64,000 bases of DNA from Geosiphon pyriformis (Eukaryota; Glomeromycota; Glomeromycetes; Archaeosporales; Geosiphonaceae), in the NCBI GenBank assembly GCA_016748015.1, contig JAAOMT010000213.1:276136-340135 (forward strand). The letters run 5' to 3'. Positions within the stretch are counted from its first letter, which is position 1. Every line of letters starts with the position of its first letter. Below are positions 12,105 to 23,639 of this stretch, piece by piece. A program made the position numbers and the translations under genes. Under the pieces are notes generated by a model, which had not been told where the DNA came from, searched no databases, and was given only the letters and a program-made list of their open reading frames with translations.

Positions 12105-12105
<1 letters not shown>
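11505..12105 (+). mobile_element. LINE 5'-end fragment with part of ORF1
   Basis: Starts with the same 5' signature as LINE-A and LINE-C in this window (TTGATCCCCTGACCACGAT at 11516-11534; LINE-C has TTGATCCCCTAACCATGAT). It encodes the ORF1 N terminus: SSTGGSNTGKAG, ADKKAKKLALEAG, VVDSSAGPLAMD, VASNIDNLDNSIVEETRYVD, then after a frameshift near 12000 MSDDDALELPLPK, which matches MSDNDDVLELPPLK in LINE-A. It stops at about 12105 against a (TAA)n tract. A copy that keeps the 5' end but lacks the 3' end is unlike the usual 5'-truncated LINE. Confidence 0.85.
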
Positions 12106-12138
<33 letters not shown>

Positions 12139-12150
12139 TTATTATTAAAA
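12106..12150 (+). repeat. (TAA)n microsatellite at the LINE fragment boundary
   Basis: About nine TAA/AAT units followed by TATTATTATTA. It directly abuts the broken end of the LINE fragment. Confidence 0.85.
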
Positions 12151-12214
12151 GTTTTTTTTTTAAGATGTGAAACAGTTTTTTTATTAATCTGCGTATATAA
12201 AAATTTAAATAATA

Positions 12215-12380
12215 TATAAGGTAAAAGGCGAATTACGGTATTGTGTCAAAGTTAGCAATATAAATTCGCGTGAAATTATGCCATTTTCTCACTTTTATAA
12301 CTGGTATTTTTTACTCTTTGAACAAATTATTAACTTCACCACAATACATTAATTCGCCAAAATACCCCTTTTACCTTATA
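12215..12380. mobile_element. MITE-like element with terminal inverted repeats
   Basis: The left end (12215-12245) reads TATAAGGTAAAAGGCGAATT then a sequence ending TATTGTG. The right end (12341-12380), read on the other strand, gives TATAAGGTAAAAGG, a short insertion (GGTATTTTGG overlap), CGAATTA and again TATTGTG. The roughly 30-bp imperfect inverted repeats, about 166 bp total length, no coding capacity and a TA at both borders fit a Tc1/mariner-type miniature element. The family is inferred only from the apparent TA target. Confidence 0.6.
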
Positions 12381-12682
12381 CAATTTTATTAAAATTAAAT
12401 TTTAAATAAATATTATCCAAATCAACGACAATATGAATAGACAAATCAGTGAAACGGGAACTTATCTAGATATACAGGGATTTGATTGGTCCTGAAGATA
12501 TTACCTATTTAACGAATATGGAAAATACCCACTTGTCCCATAACACCAAAACTCGTAATTTTTCTGTTCTCTCATGATTTGGACATTTGGATCAAAGAAC
12601 AGACTTTGCCGTGTTAATTTCTCTACTTTTTTAATCCTTAAAGAACTGTGTTTCAAAGCTTTTCGCCGAGGTTTTGTTCGGA

Positions 12683-14273
12683 ATGGCTGCAACTCGGCCA
12701 ATCACTAGTTTTTTCCCAAACATATCAACTTCTTGGCCTAAATATTCAAAACTTGCTTCTTCCTCAACCTTTTTAAACAATTCCCCTACGCTTCATGACT
12801 TTAAAACTTCCAAAACTTTGTATAAGTGGCTTTTAATTTCTATTGATTCTCTTCACGAAAACACGACTAATGCTTGGTATCGCACACATGGTTTCCAGCC
12901 CCCAATTGATTTTTGGCTTTTATTTCAGTGGATAGCATATTTTATTTTAATTTTTGGCTATTTTTTATTTTCTTCTCACTTTATACAAAATGGACTGTAT
13001 GTAATGTCAAATAATGGAGAATATATAATTGATCGAAGGCGAATATGGAATTCTGTGCTATTGATTGTTGCAATTGTGACATGTATATCAAGCCTTATAT
13101 GTTCCTTAACTGAAACGAGAGATAGAAAAGTTCAAGAGCAAGATGTAAAAAGAGATATGTTATATAAGAGAACTAGAGGTGTTCAGGTAGTAGTCGATGG
13201 ATGGTGTAATATCTGTCGAGTTGAAGTGTGGGTATATATTACTATTGTGTTGTTTTTCATTAATGAGTCGATAACAAATTTATTAACTTACACAGATGAT
13301 TTCCTAGAGATCAAATGACTAGACATTGTAAATTTTGTAATAAGGTATTTCTTTCATATTTTATTTATTTTTCATGCAAAAAATAAATAAATAAGATATC
13401 CTAATCTTTCCAATCCAGTGTATCTACAAGTTTGATCATCATTGTCGTTGGTTGAATTGCTGCATAGCGAAGTCAAATTATAGGTAAAAAATTAATAATT
13501 ATTTTTTTACAAAAATTACCTATATTTTATAATTTAGCTAAAAACGCTATTGAATTTTAGAGCTTTCATAACATTCATGATTTTTGGTTTAACTGGTACC
13601 CTTTTGATTTTGTGGCGGAGTGGGTGTGCGATGGCAGTATATTTTTCTGATAGAGGACAAGAAGATTATATGACAAAATGTGGGTTGAAAATTTTTATTG
13701 TCACATTAAAATTTATAATCAAAATGCCTGACCCTATTTCTTATTTTTTTCTCCAGTATATGAAATATTTCCTCCCACTACTTCATACGTCCTAGCTATT
13801 GGGCTCTTCATTAACGTGATACTTTTAATTTTGAGTTTTGGAGCATCTTTATTCTTCCTAAATTTAGGATTCTTTCATTTTAAGCTTTGTAAGTACTAGA
13901 AAATTCTTTTTTTGTCTTTTCGAGAAAACATATGTTAAAAAGTTGATTTTTTTAACAACAGATTTAAACGATATGTCAACAATAGAATACCTTAGCCACC
14001 AGCAGCAACGAAAATATTATGATTATCATTATGAAGATGAAGATGACGAGAATCCATGGCGTAGGCCGTATTACACTAACCCATGGAGACGAAGATTGAT
14101 GAGGGTTTTAAGAATGTTTGTACTAGTAAGTGATATTTAGAAAGGGTTTAGCAGCAATCTTCTATCAATCCTCAATTAGTTGACGATTATTTTTAAAGTT
14201 AGGACGTTGTATAAATGGTACCAGGACTCGACATAAGGCGTCAGGATTTGGACCCAATGATCATTCAGTTTGA
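12683..14273 (+). CDS. DHHC-type palmitoyltransferase
   Basis: Seven exons (12683-13227, 13308-13344, 13419-13483, 13561-13679, 13757-13888, 13962-14125, 14199-14273) close in frame to 378 residues. The product S-acylates cysteines of membrane-associated proteins. Four membrane segments are seen: two before (WIAYFILIFGYFLF; VLLIVAIVTCISSLICSL) and two after the catalytic Cys-rich domain. That domain reads WCNICRVEV, TRHCKFCNKCIYKF, then DHHC at residues 200-203 and RWLNCCI; the zinc-binding Cys/His pattern is complete. FDHHCRWLN is nearest the ZDHHC1/11 type in my recollection. After the last membrane segment a TTxE-like motif (MSTIEY) is followed by an acidic/Tyr-rich then Arg-rich tail. The start is the first ATG of the frame (MAATRP). 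Exon 4 has a GTGGGT donor that I chose for phase; the residues at that junction are less certain. Confidence 0.92.
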
Positions 14274-14759
14274 CCTTTTCTCCAAGTTCAACATTTTGCT
14301 AATAAAATACCAATTTTAATTATTTTTTTCGCTGGTTCGAGAAATCCTTCACCTATCATTATTATTATTATTATTATTATTATTTGTAGATTTTTATTAT
14401 AAAATAACTCATGCTTCCTACAATTTGTTATTTTAACCTTTTAGGCCCACTGGGATCCCCGATAATTGGGAAATCGATCGCAAATGAAACAGAATTTAAA
14501 ATTTTAAAAGTTCAACCATTAAAATGAGAATCGAATTATAAATGGAGAAACAAAACCTTATGATAGGAATTATTAAGTAAATATTGAAATATAAATCGTG
14601 AAACCGTATCAAGACCCTTAATTTCACCTGTTTTCGCTTTATTTTAAGTTCATTTCAAGCATCATTTTTATTCTCCTTGTTATAAAAAAGAAATATATAA
14701 ATCCTCGAAGGTGCAAGAAAGTTTCCTCCTAATGTTAGTAATGTATAGATAAAAGTAAA
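14274..14759. other. Spacer with (ATT)n tract
   Basis: No coding frame. A microsatellite of about nine ATT units lies at about 14357-14384. The region separates the convergent DHHC and L9 genes. Confidence 0.6.
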
Positions 14760-15549
14760 TCAAGGCTCATCCTTGATTATGGTACCACGTTCACTCACAT
14801 AGATACCGTCTAAAAATTTACGGATATCTTTGTTCTTGACAGTTGTAGATTGCTGAATGTCGGCAGCTAGGAGAAAGATAATTCAAAATCATAAATTAAT
14901 TTAAAGACTCGTAAAACTTTTTAAAAGCTCCTATTTCTTACCGGACTGAGATACATTCTCAAGGTTGTTACCCGTTAGGATTAATTCATCTTTTTGTGTG
15001 GTTGAAATCTCGATATTTACGCCCTCCAACATTTTCACTTTTCGGATCACTCTCTCACCCAAGAAGTTACGAATCTCGACTTCATCTCCATCATCGTTGA
15101 TGTGAACATTAATTGGAAAATGGGCGAATACGTATCGCATGCGATATAAGAAGCCCTAAATATAAAACATTGTCAAGATCGTGGTTAAAACACCAGAGAG
15201 CATGAATTAAAATGTTGTTTCAATCTTTCCATCATCATGATCAAACCCACTCCTTTGTGAAAAATTTTTTTTAAACCCACATTTTTTCAATATATACCTT
15301 GGTAACACCAATAATCATATTGTTGATTTGATTTTTCACTGTATTTAAGCAAGCGACGTGTTTTCGTCCGCCGTGCCACACAATGAGCTTTATCAAGTTT
15401 GACTTGACTTTTTTAATCTCGAGGTCAACATGGCGGAGATTTTTTGTCAGAGTGCCACGCGGTCCGGTCACTCTTACTATTCGAGCCTTGATATTGACGG
15501 AGACATTGTCCGGTACGGTTAGGGAAACATCCTTGTAAATATCCTTCAT
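14760..15549 (-). CDS. RPL9: 60S ribosomal protein L9 (uL6)
   Basis: Large-subunit ribosomal protein near the GTPase-associated centre. Exons 15549-15298, 15155-14942 and 14866-14760 close in frame to 190 residues, the usual eukaryotic length. Motifs: [14 protein letters not shown] near residue 30, [56 protein letters not shown], and the very conserved end [20 protein letters not shown]. Splice sites are GTATAT/TTAG and GTAAGA/CTAG. The start at 15549 (MKDIYKD) is the first ATG and matches the family N terminus (MKTIxxx). Nothing unusual. Confidence 0.96.
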
Positions 15550-16149
15550 TTTAAAAAGATAGGCTTAACAAAAGGATGGATGCTACTACTACGAAAGATC
15601 TTTCAACTTGCATTTTTGTTGGAAATAAGAAAATTCTTGCACGTGATTTCAATAAGTTCCCAATCATCAGATGATACAACAAATACTGTTATAAATTTTT
15701 TTTAACCATTTTCTATTTTACAATAGGCAATATATACATAAGCAATATTACCAATTGAAATTTAACTTAAATTTATTATCTTTAATTTTAATTTTATTTA
15801 TTATTTTTATTGTTATTATTTCTAATTTGAATTATAATGTTTTTGTTATTATAAACATATAGTATAGTTTTAACTAGTCAAATAAGAAGTTATATATAAA
15901 AAGTACATAAGTTATTTTTATTTTAAAACATATTTTGTTGTACTTTAATATTAATAAAATAAAATTAAAAAAATAAATTAATTAATTTAATTTTAAAAAT
16001 AGTTTTAAACCAATAATTTTTTAATTTAAAATAAAACAATTCTAATATAATTTTTTTTACAAAATTAATTAGTAAATAAAAATCAAATAAATTAAAATTA
16101 AAATAAATAATAACATATTATTATAAATTAATAAATTATTATTTTTTAT
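15550..16149. other. AT-rich spacer
   Basis: Almost pure A/T from about 15690 to 16150, without ORFs. It may in part be the A/T-rich 3' tail of LINE-A, whose conserved end lies at about 16155. The L9 promoter must lie in the first 100-200 bases. Confidence 0.6.
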
Positions 16150-16275
16150 TTAACACATTTAACGAGTGTAACCCAATCGCTATCTAGTACATAGAGCCAA
16201 ACTAAGAGGCTCAAACTAAACATGACTCACGCACTTTCTACATATGGCTAGCCACTCAGACCAGACAAGGCAACA

Positions 16276-19200
16276 CTATACACCTATAATAACCCACACA
16301 CTGCCACCCAGACCAGAAAAAAAACAATAAGGCTTTCGACGACCAAAGCTAACAGCAAAAGAATTGGCCACACCAAGCAATCTTATAACATCATCAGACA
16401 AAATTAAAGACACACCACGAAAGAGCCCAGAAACAATACCACTATCACAAACCAGACCAGTCTTCTCTATCACCACCTGGTGGCTGGCCCTAGCCACCCA
16501 TGCTTTAGCATGATGTAACTCAACCACGAACCTGACATAATCAACAATCTGAGTAGCTGCCATCTTCCTATCCTCAAAAATACTGCAAGCTTCTTCATAC
16601 CACTCCCTCAGCACAAATCCTTTGTAAACTAAAGTGTACAACCCAACATCAAAGAAACATTGAGACAAAACTCACAACACGGCAGAAACAGGGGAACCGC
16701 CAGCCAAAGCTGACCAATGGGCAGAAGCCTCAGCCAAAATCTCGCCACGAACGCTAGACTCATGAACATAAGTAAAAGCATGGTCAGAGAACTCCACCCC
16801 ACTGCAAAACAAACATAATACACTAGAGTAGTACTTATCATACAACCTTTTCCTTACTGCCACTGGCAATCTTCTGTGCACAGCCTTTATAATATAAGTG
16901 CAAAGCATTGAGGATACCCAGCTAGTGAACCCAATGAGCATATGAGAATCAGGATGCCACACCTTTGCCGTGACAACCCAGTCTATGCAACCAATCATTG
17001 CTTCCGGAACCATGTCACAACCAGGCCCAGCTTCCCAATGAGCACAACAAACAGACCAAAAAATATTCCTGACAAGATAACAGGCATTACCAGAAACAGC
17101 AACATCCTCAGCAACCAAAAAATGTTCACGCACATTGGCACAAAGGGAAAAGGGAGATCCAGAGGCAGCCTCAGCAGCCAAGTCAGCTTCTATATTACTG
17201 GAAATCCCAGAGTGGCCTTTTACCTTAACCCAACTCACACTAAGATCTTTATCCCTGACCAAATTGAAAATATGACGCCTTTCCAGCCAGCATTGATTAT
17301 GGAAATCAGGAGTGACTAAAGACATCTCAGACACACATGCGTCAATAGCAGCCTGGCTGTTAAGACGTAATACCACAGTACTTGAAGAAGGAACACACTC
17401 CAAAGCCAAAGCAACAGCCTGCAATTCGGCTATAATAGATAACAAAAGGCCACTAACAGTGATACCAATGCTCTTATCCAAGACCGAAAAGTATGCAGCA
17501 GCACCACAGGTGACCTCAGCAGAGCCTGCATTCCTCAAAGACCCATCCGTAAAAACTTCAAAAAAGCCAGACCAAATGTCATGCAATCTATCTTTTACCA
17601 CAGAAAATTCCCCAGACTCCAAAATGTCCAAACCAAGCTTTTCCGCAGAGCCAATAGAACCAGAAAATGAACAACCCTGATTTTTCAAAAACTCAGAAGA
17701 AACCAAGAACCAATGAGGCACAGGGCCACATGGATCCAGTCTCTTTCAATGACAAAAAGTTTTCCAATCCAACAAAACACCTTTTTTATCAAAAAGCCGA
17801 TCACCAAAAGTGACACCAAAGTGTCTAAGAGATTTGACCGAGTCAAAATACAGAGACTTTCCAAGAATAGAAGACAATGGAAAATGACCAGGACTACAAA
17901 ATGCAGTGGGGAGGTTGTTCACCAAAGAAAGCTTATTGCCCAACAAAATCTTCACCAACTCAGCCAAAAAATTGTTCACTGGACTAACACGCAACCTGAC
18001 TGGAAACTGCAAAAGATCCAAAGGAGCCCAACCAAGAACCTGCAGATCTAAAAACCTATGTCTAAACAAATGCCCAAGAATACCAAAGGCATTAGAAAAC
18101 ATTATCAGAACAGCAACCTTCCTCTTTGACTGCACCTGCTCAAAAGGCTTCAGGCCATACAATGAGGGATAATGCAAAGCAGTATCAGGAAAATCACGGG
18201 GGAGACAAGTCTTAGACTTAAGACCCTTTCTAACCAAGACATCCCACTTGTGACAAACATTAGAAGGGACAAAACTGAATTAAATACGATAGCTAACAAT
18301 AGGCTACAAAACAGCCGACACCAGATAGAAGAACTGTTTGTCTATAATAGCTTTCCTAAGCACAACATTGACGAAAAAACGCACGTCCGCATGAGCCTTG
18401 GCAACACTTGGCTTGGAGAGCCTCTCGGTTGACAGAAAAATACCTAGATACCGATATGCTTCCCCTTTTTTGGCAATAGAAATTGGCTGACTGCAAATGC
18501 TCAGTGAAGCAACTTTAACACCCTGATTGATGGAAATAGCTACCGTCTTCTCACTGTTGATAGAAATATCATTGATCACAAAAAATTCACTGGCAATGTT
18601 CAGAGCATATTGAGTAGAAGCCTGACAATTCCCAATCCAGATTGTATCATCAACAAATGCACCAGCCAAAAAATACGACGTCAAACCACTACTACTCTCA
18701 ATTCTGCCAGACTTTAAAACAAACTTAGTATCAATCTGGTACCCACACAATTGTTCATGCCTCTTAATCTCACATAAAAGTGGATCGTAAAAAATTCTCT
18801 ATAGAAGCAGCGAAAAGACCTCACCCTGATCCAGCCCATCATACACCTTATAACCACCAGACAAACCAAAATCAGTCATTACCCTATTAACTCTATCCTC
18901 ATGAATACCACCAAAAAACCTTATAAATCTCTCACACATCTTGACACACCACAAACTAGCCCTTAAATGATGCCACCCAACTGAATCGTAAGCTTTCCAC
19001 ATATCTTGCAAGACCAATCATAACTCCCTATCCTTCTCAATGGCATCCTCAATCACCAAACTGACAGCAAACACTGGATATTGTGTGGACGTACCCTTCA
19101 GCACCAAAAAATTGTTATCTCGAAATATGTTGAACTTGCTACAAGCCATTAAAATACGATCAGACAGAACCTTGAAAAGAATCTTCCTGGCAGTTTCAAT

Positions 19201-20962
19201 CAAAGCAATGGGCCGAGTGTTTGTAAGAACTCCATCCCAGTTGTAAGGCTTAGGAATTATTGACACCCAAGCCCTCTTCCACAAAACAGGCATCACACCA
19301 ACAGACAAACACTTATTAAACAGCGCCAACAAGCACCCCAAAACCACCTCACCACCATGTTTCCACAATTCATTAGGAATACCAGACAAACCAACAGCCT
19401 TGTCATCAGGCAGACCACCAACAACAGAAAGTAACTCGCCCATATTGATTGCACTCATAACACCCGAAAAGATATTATCCCAAATATGGTCTAAAAGCGC
19501 GTACTGACGAGCCCAAAGATCAGGAAGCTCTGACTGCACAGAGCATTTCCTCATCCACCCCTTCATTATCTTATCCACGCTCGACTTCACTTCTTCAGGC
19601 AACAAAACCAGATTATCATCAATTATCAAGTGATCCAATACCACCTTGTGAAAAGGCTTTTCCAATACACTCCTGATTATACTATCCTTATCCGAACAGA
19701 AATTATCCATGCACTTCTCAATTGCCTTTCTAACTGAAGCTTCCTCAGCCAATCTTGACTCAAACATCTTCGACCTTCTGTAATTTCTGTGAACCAATGA
19801 CAAATGCCTAACAACAACATTAGATTTAACTCCCAAGCCAACCAAATCCTTGAAAGCACAAGCCTTTGCATAATCCAGAGTCAATCATTTATTCACAAGA
19901 CAATTAGTACCCAGCAAGTCACCCGAGCAAAATTTTTTGACAATCTTGGCCCACCAACAATTCTAGACCAAAAAACCTAGAAGAATGTTTGTTTCTTGAA
20001 CACTTGAATTCACTAAACCAATGTCTTGAAAATGTCGCATCAGCAGAATCTACCATAACCCCCACCAAAACTGCCCACATAGCATCCACATCACCACGTA
20101 TTTCAGCACCAGAGAACACCTCACCCAAAGACAAGAGTTTTGCCAAAGAGAGATCCTTAAACTTAGCCCATCCAGCACAGTCAGCATTCTTGATATTAAA
20201 CTTCCAACAATTTTTATTTGCCTGCTTGTGCAAACTATTCAATTGTACATCCAGAAGCCCACCCAAACCGACTGAAACCACAACTGCCCTGTGATCAGTG
20301 TCAAAGAAATTTGAAACAGAAACAACTTGATGACCAGCAACAGCAGAATACAAATTACCACCCACAAAAATGTAATCAATTGTTTTCCCAACCCCTCTTG
20401 AATTGCTCTACATATGAGAATCAGCCAAATGATAACCAATGAATGAATTGACCAAACCCAAACTTAAACAAAACTTGAAACTAGCACTTTTATCAGATCT
20501 ATTCTCATTAAAGTTCTTACCCAAGATAACAAAATTGCTGGAGTTGATAGCCTTTGCAATGAGAGAGTTAACTTCAGAAGTCTGACCAAATCTAGTCCCA
20601 GAAAAGACACCAGCATACAACCCCAAAACAGTAACCGAGAGCTTGCTCTTAAACAAGAGCCAAACAGAAACAACCCGACCAGGAATCTCTTCTACCTTAG
20701 ATACATGACAAGCCAAAGAAATGTTCATAATAATTGTAACTCCAGCACCCATAAAACCTTTATCCAATCCTGAAGAAAAAATTTGCACTCCATTAAATTT
20801 ATCTTTTATCCATGGCCCAGAAAAGGACCTCAACTTTGTCTTAGTGATAAAAGAAACCATGTTTTCCGAGTTTACATGCCAATGAACAACATTTGCTTGC
20901 TTTGCAGGAACATTGATACCCTGAACATTGCATGTAACAAATTTCCAAACCAAACTACTCAT
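16276..20962 (-). pseudogene. LINE-A ORF2: endonuclease, reverse transcriptase, RNase H (broken)
   Basis: Starts at the ATG 20962-20960, in the overlap with the ORF1 stop. The endonuclease domain shows TCNVQGINVPAK, ITKTKL (the family has ITETKL, so the catalytic Glu is lost by a G-to-A change) and FDTDHRAVVV. The RT shows KPYNWDGVLTNTRPIALIE, DMWKAYDSVGW (motif A), GLDQGEVFSLLL (motif B) and AFVDDTIWIG (motif C, with the two catalytic Asp). RNase H shows VFTDGSLRN, IIAELQAVALALE, LNSQAAIDA and VKGHSGISSNIEADLAAE. A C-terminal finger (VLCLFCSG...H) follows. Stops at 19018, 18796 and others replace Trp or Gln codons; one frameshift lies near 19990. Downstream of it the frame stays single to about 16276. 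Confidence 0.9.
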
Positions 20963-22971
20963 TAAGGCAAAGGAAGAGCCAACAAACCCGATCCAGAACG
21001 CAAATGATCCAATCTACCCAAAACCAAGCGAATTAAAGCCTCCAGAGCCATCATTTTTGACTCCAAACTGCCAATCTTGGCAGTCAGAACCTTAGAACTG
21101 CTCGGACTGAAGTCAACAACTGACTCACCAACGTTGGAGAGAGAGGAGACAGATGATGGCAACGTACCATCCAAAGCCAAACCTGAATTCATATCTGAAA
21201 CAATGGCAGTTGGAGACACTAAAAAAAGAGCTGAGAGAAGGGGCACCAAAGACACCAAGTCAACAAAACTCAATTTTTTTAAAATGAGTGAGACCTGATT
21301 CAAGAGAATTTCTATGGAGCATTCTAGTACAGCTAATCGACCACCCAAATCAATGGCACCAGACAAAAAGAAATCCATTGAGAAAGCTTTCGAACCCGAA
21401 ATCAAACCAACACCAGGAGCACCTGAAGAGACAACATGAGGGGGAGAGCTGTCTGCCACTTGGGCTCATGTCTTTCCACCAAAAGAAACTGGGTGAACAA
21501 TTGGCATCTGCTTCTTCCTATAAATATTGACCAACTGCACCTTATCCTGAGAAGTCACTGTACGTTTCCCACGACCACCAGACCCTTTACCCACAGAACA
21601 GTTAACAGCAGTATGACCAAACAGTTTGCAATGAGTGCAACTGGCCAAAGAAAGACCAGCCCAATGCAAGCCCACACCCTTAAAGGCCGGAACCGAACCA
21701 ATAGCAGCCAACTTGGATGCCTCACTTTCAAAACAAATTACAGCACACCAATCACAAACATATGAAGTTGGATTATGGCCTATAAAACAAGTTTTTCCAC
21801 CATAAGCCTCCACCAATTCAGACAAATCATGAGCAGTCATGCCAATTGGAAGAGTATACAACAAAGCCCAAAACCTATCCCTTGATACCCATGATTGTTT
21901 ATTATCAACAGCCTTTGCCACACGAACAGAATTTTTTCCCACAAAAACAGACCATCTAGCTGTGACCAAATCAGCTACCTCCGATAATTCAAATTCCACC
22001 AGGGCCTTTTGCCAAAGACCAATGAGCTGCATCTTGATTGATGCAATTTTTCCAAATTTAGAAAACACTGCCTCAACCGCAGATTTGGGAAGATCAACAG
22101 GGATCTTCTTGATTATTATCTTCTGATCCGAACAACTGTTTACTTTTCTGAGATCATTATTTACCATGATTTTTTCACTGATTGTCATATCTTTTGCCCT
22201 GCCCAAACTTAATTCAGAAGTGAATGTAGATCTTATTATGCCAGAAAATTTTGAGGGAGTTGAAGCTCCCCCAAATCCATCAATTCGATAAAAAATTTTT
22301 TTAATTGCCATTAACTTATCAACATTTGTCTTCTTAAGTACTGCCGAAACTTCAATATCTAATGCAAAAGATTTTACTGGCTCAAAATTCCTTTTTTCTG
22401 GAGCACATGACCTGATATGTGGCACCTGATTGGCACCATCAAACTTAAGGGGAGGAAGCTCCAGCACATCGTCGTTGTCACTCATACAGTCAAACAAAGG
22501 TTGCTTCAGTGAGTTGCTCAGCACATATGTTTGAGTACGAGTCTTTCTCAGCATAGTTTTGTTCATGCCATTGTCTTCATCTAATTCTGTATAGCAGGTT
22601 TCTTCGGCCACCATGTTCGCCATATCTTTGACATTCGAGAGACCACTGACACTACTAGCAACACTGCCAATTTTACTGCCCCAGAACACTACAGGCTTGG
22701 TACTAGCACCACCAATATCCTCCAGGCTCAGCAATCTAGCAGACGAATCGACCATATTACCAACAGCAGGCTTTTTCGGTTTCTTGTAGAATACACTCCG
22801 AAAGTAGACTGTATCCACGCGCTTCTTCTTTGCACTTTGGCAGGTCTCCAAACCAGCTGAAACCGAGCCAGAACCACTAGCAGAAAAGTCTATTGGTTCT
22901 ATTACGACAAATAGAGGTATATTAGAAGAAATAACTTGGTGAACAAAGAGTAAAGGAATAAAGTAAAGCAA
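20962..22971 (-). pseudogene. LINE-A ORF1 (gag-like protein), one nonsense change
   Basis: One frame of about 670 codons from the ATG at 22971 to the TAA at 20962-20964, interrupted only once (21466-21468), where TGA stands in the place of a Trp kept in LINE-C (KTWAQ). The protein has a low-complexity N terminus, an RRM-like middle part (IIIKKIPVDLPKSAVEAVFS, FGKIASIKMQLIGLWQKA) and one CCHC zinc knuckle (CTHCKLFGHTAVNC), followed by a predicted coiled-coil-like stretch (ILLNQVSLILKKLSFVDL) and SLESKMMALEALIRLVL. Such RRM plus CCHC arrangements bind RNA in LINE RNPs. The stop overlaps the ORF2 start as TAATG. Confidence 0.9.
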
Positions 22972-23030
22972 TTTCTCCTAAAAAATTCTTTGCTTTCGCA
23001 GCGGCCAGGGGATCGATGAGAGAAAGTTAT

Positions 23031-23639
23031 ATTTATTTTTTTAATAAATTTTAATTTAATAAATACAATTTTATTAAAAATTTTAAAAAAGTTACAAAAG
23101 ATTTAATAATTTTAAATATAATAACAATTAAGTAATTTAATAATAATTTTTAAAAATTCTTAAAATACAAATTTTTATAAAACAGTTTAATATTGTTTTT
23201 TAATATTAATTTAAGATTAATATAATTAAACAGCAATTAAAAAATAATTTTTATATAACTTGTTTTAATTTTAAAAAAATATTAAATATTAAATATTAAA
23301 ATTAAAACCAATTGTTATAATTAAAATTAGTAAAACAAAATTAGTAAAAAAATTAAGATTAAATAAAAAAATCAAAACTTTATTGTTTAAAATAAAAAAA
23401 CCAAAACTTTATTGTTTAAAAAAAAAACTGGTTTTAAATATTTATAATAAATTTAAAATTTTTAAAAAACACAAAATTGGTATTTTAAAAAATATTAGTT
23501 TTTTTTTTAAATTGTTTTTTAATTGGTTTGTTTTTTTAATTATTATTTTTTTTTTATTACATTTTATGAATGAAATCCAAATACTACTTAGTATAATACA
23601 TCAATTAATTGATCTAAAATAGACATGAATTATGTATTT
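23031..23639. other. AT-rich spacer between LINE-A and LINE-B
   Basis: About 600 bp of A/T-rich sequence with poly-Lys/Phe-type low-complexity frames only. Contains the upstream flank of LINE-A and the tail flank of LINE-B. Confidence 0.6.

Larger units (their letters stand above)
16150..23030 (-). mobile_element. LINE-A: near full-length non-LTR retrotransposon (APE-RT-RNase H)
   Basis: About 6.9 kb on the minus strand. The 5' end (about 23030) carries the same CTC..GATCCCCTG signature as the other copies. Then come ORF1 (gag-like, CCHC), ORF2 (apurinic-type endonuclease, reverse transcriptase, RNase H, C-terminal CxxC..H finger) and a 3' end with the block at 16155-16185, which on the element strand reads GCGATTGGGTTACACTCG. 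The same block occurs at 49029 and, diverged, at 40465. The domain order fits the I/Tad-like LINE groups. It is the least AT-rich and best preserved LINE here, but it has a handful of Trp/Gln/Arg-to-stop changes and one frameshift near 19990, so it is not autonomous as sequenced. Confidence 0.92.

Noticed and set aside
14330-14350. GGTTCGAGAAATCC as a tRNA T-arm (B box)
   Set aside because: No acceptor stem, D-arm or A box lies at a fitting distance upstream.
23383-23622. Lys/Phe/Ile-rich ORF
   Set aside because: Pure product of A/T-rich low-complexity DNA between two LINEs.
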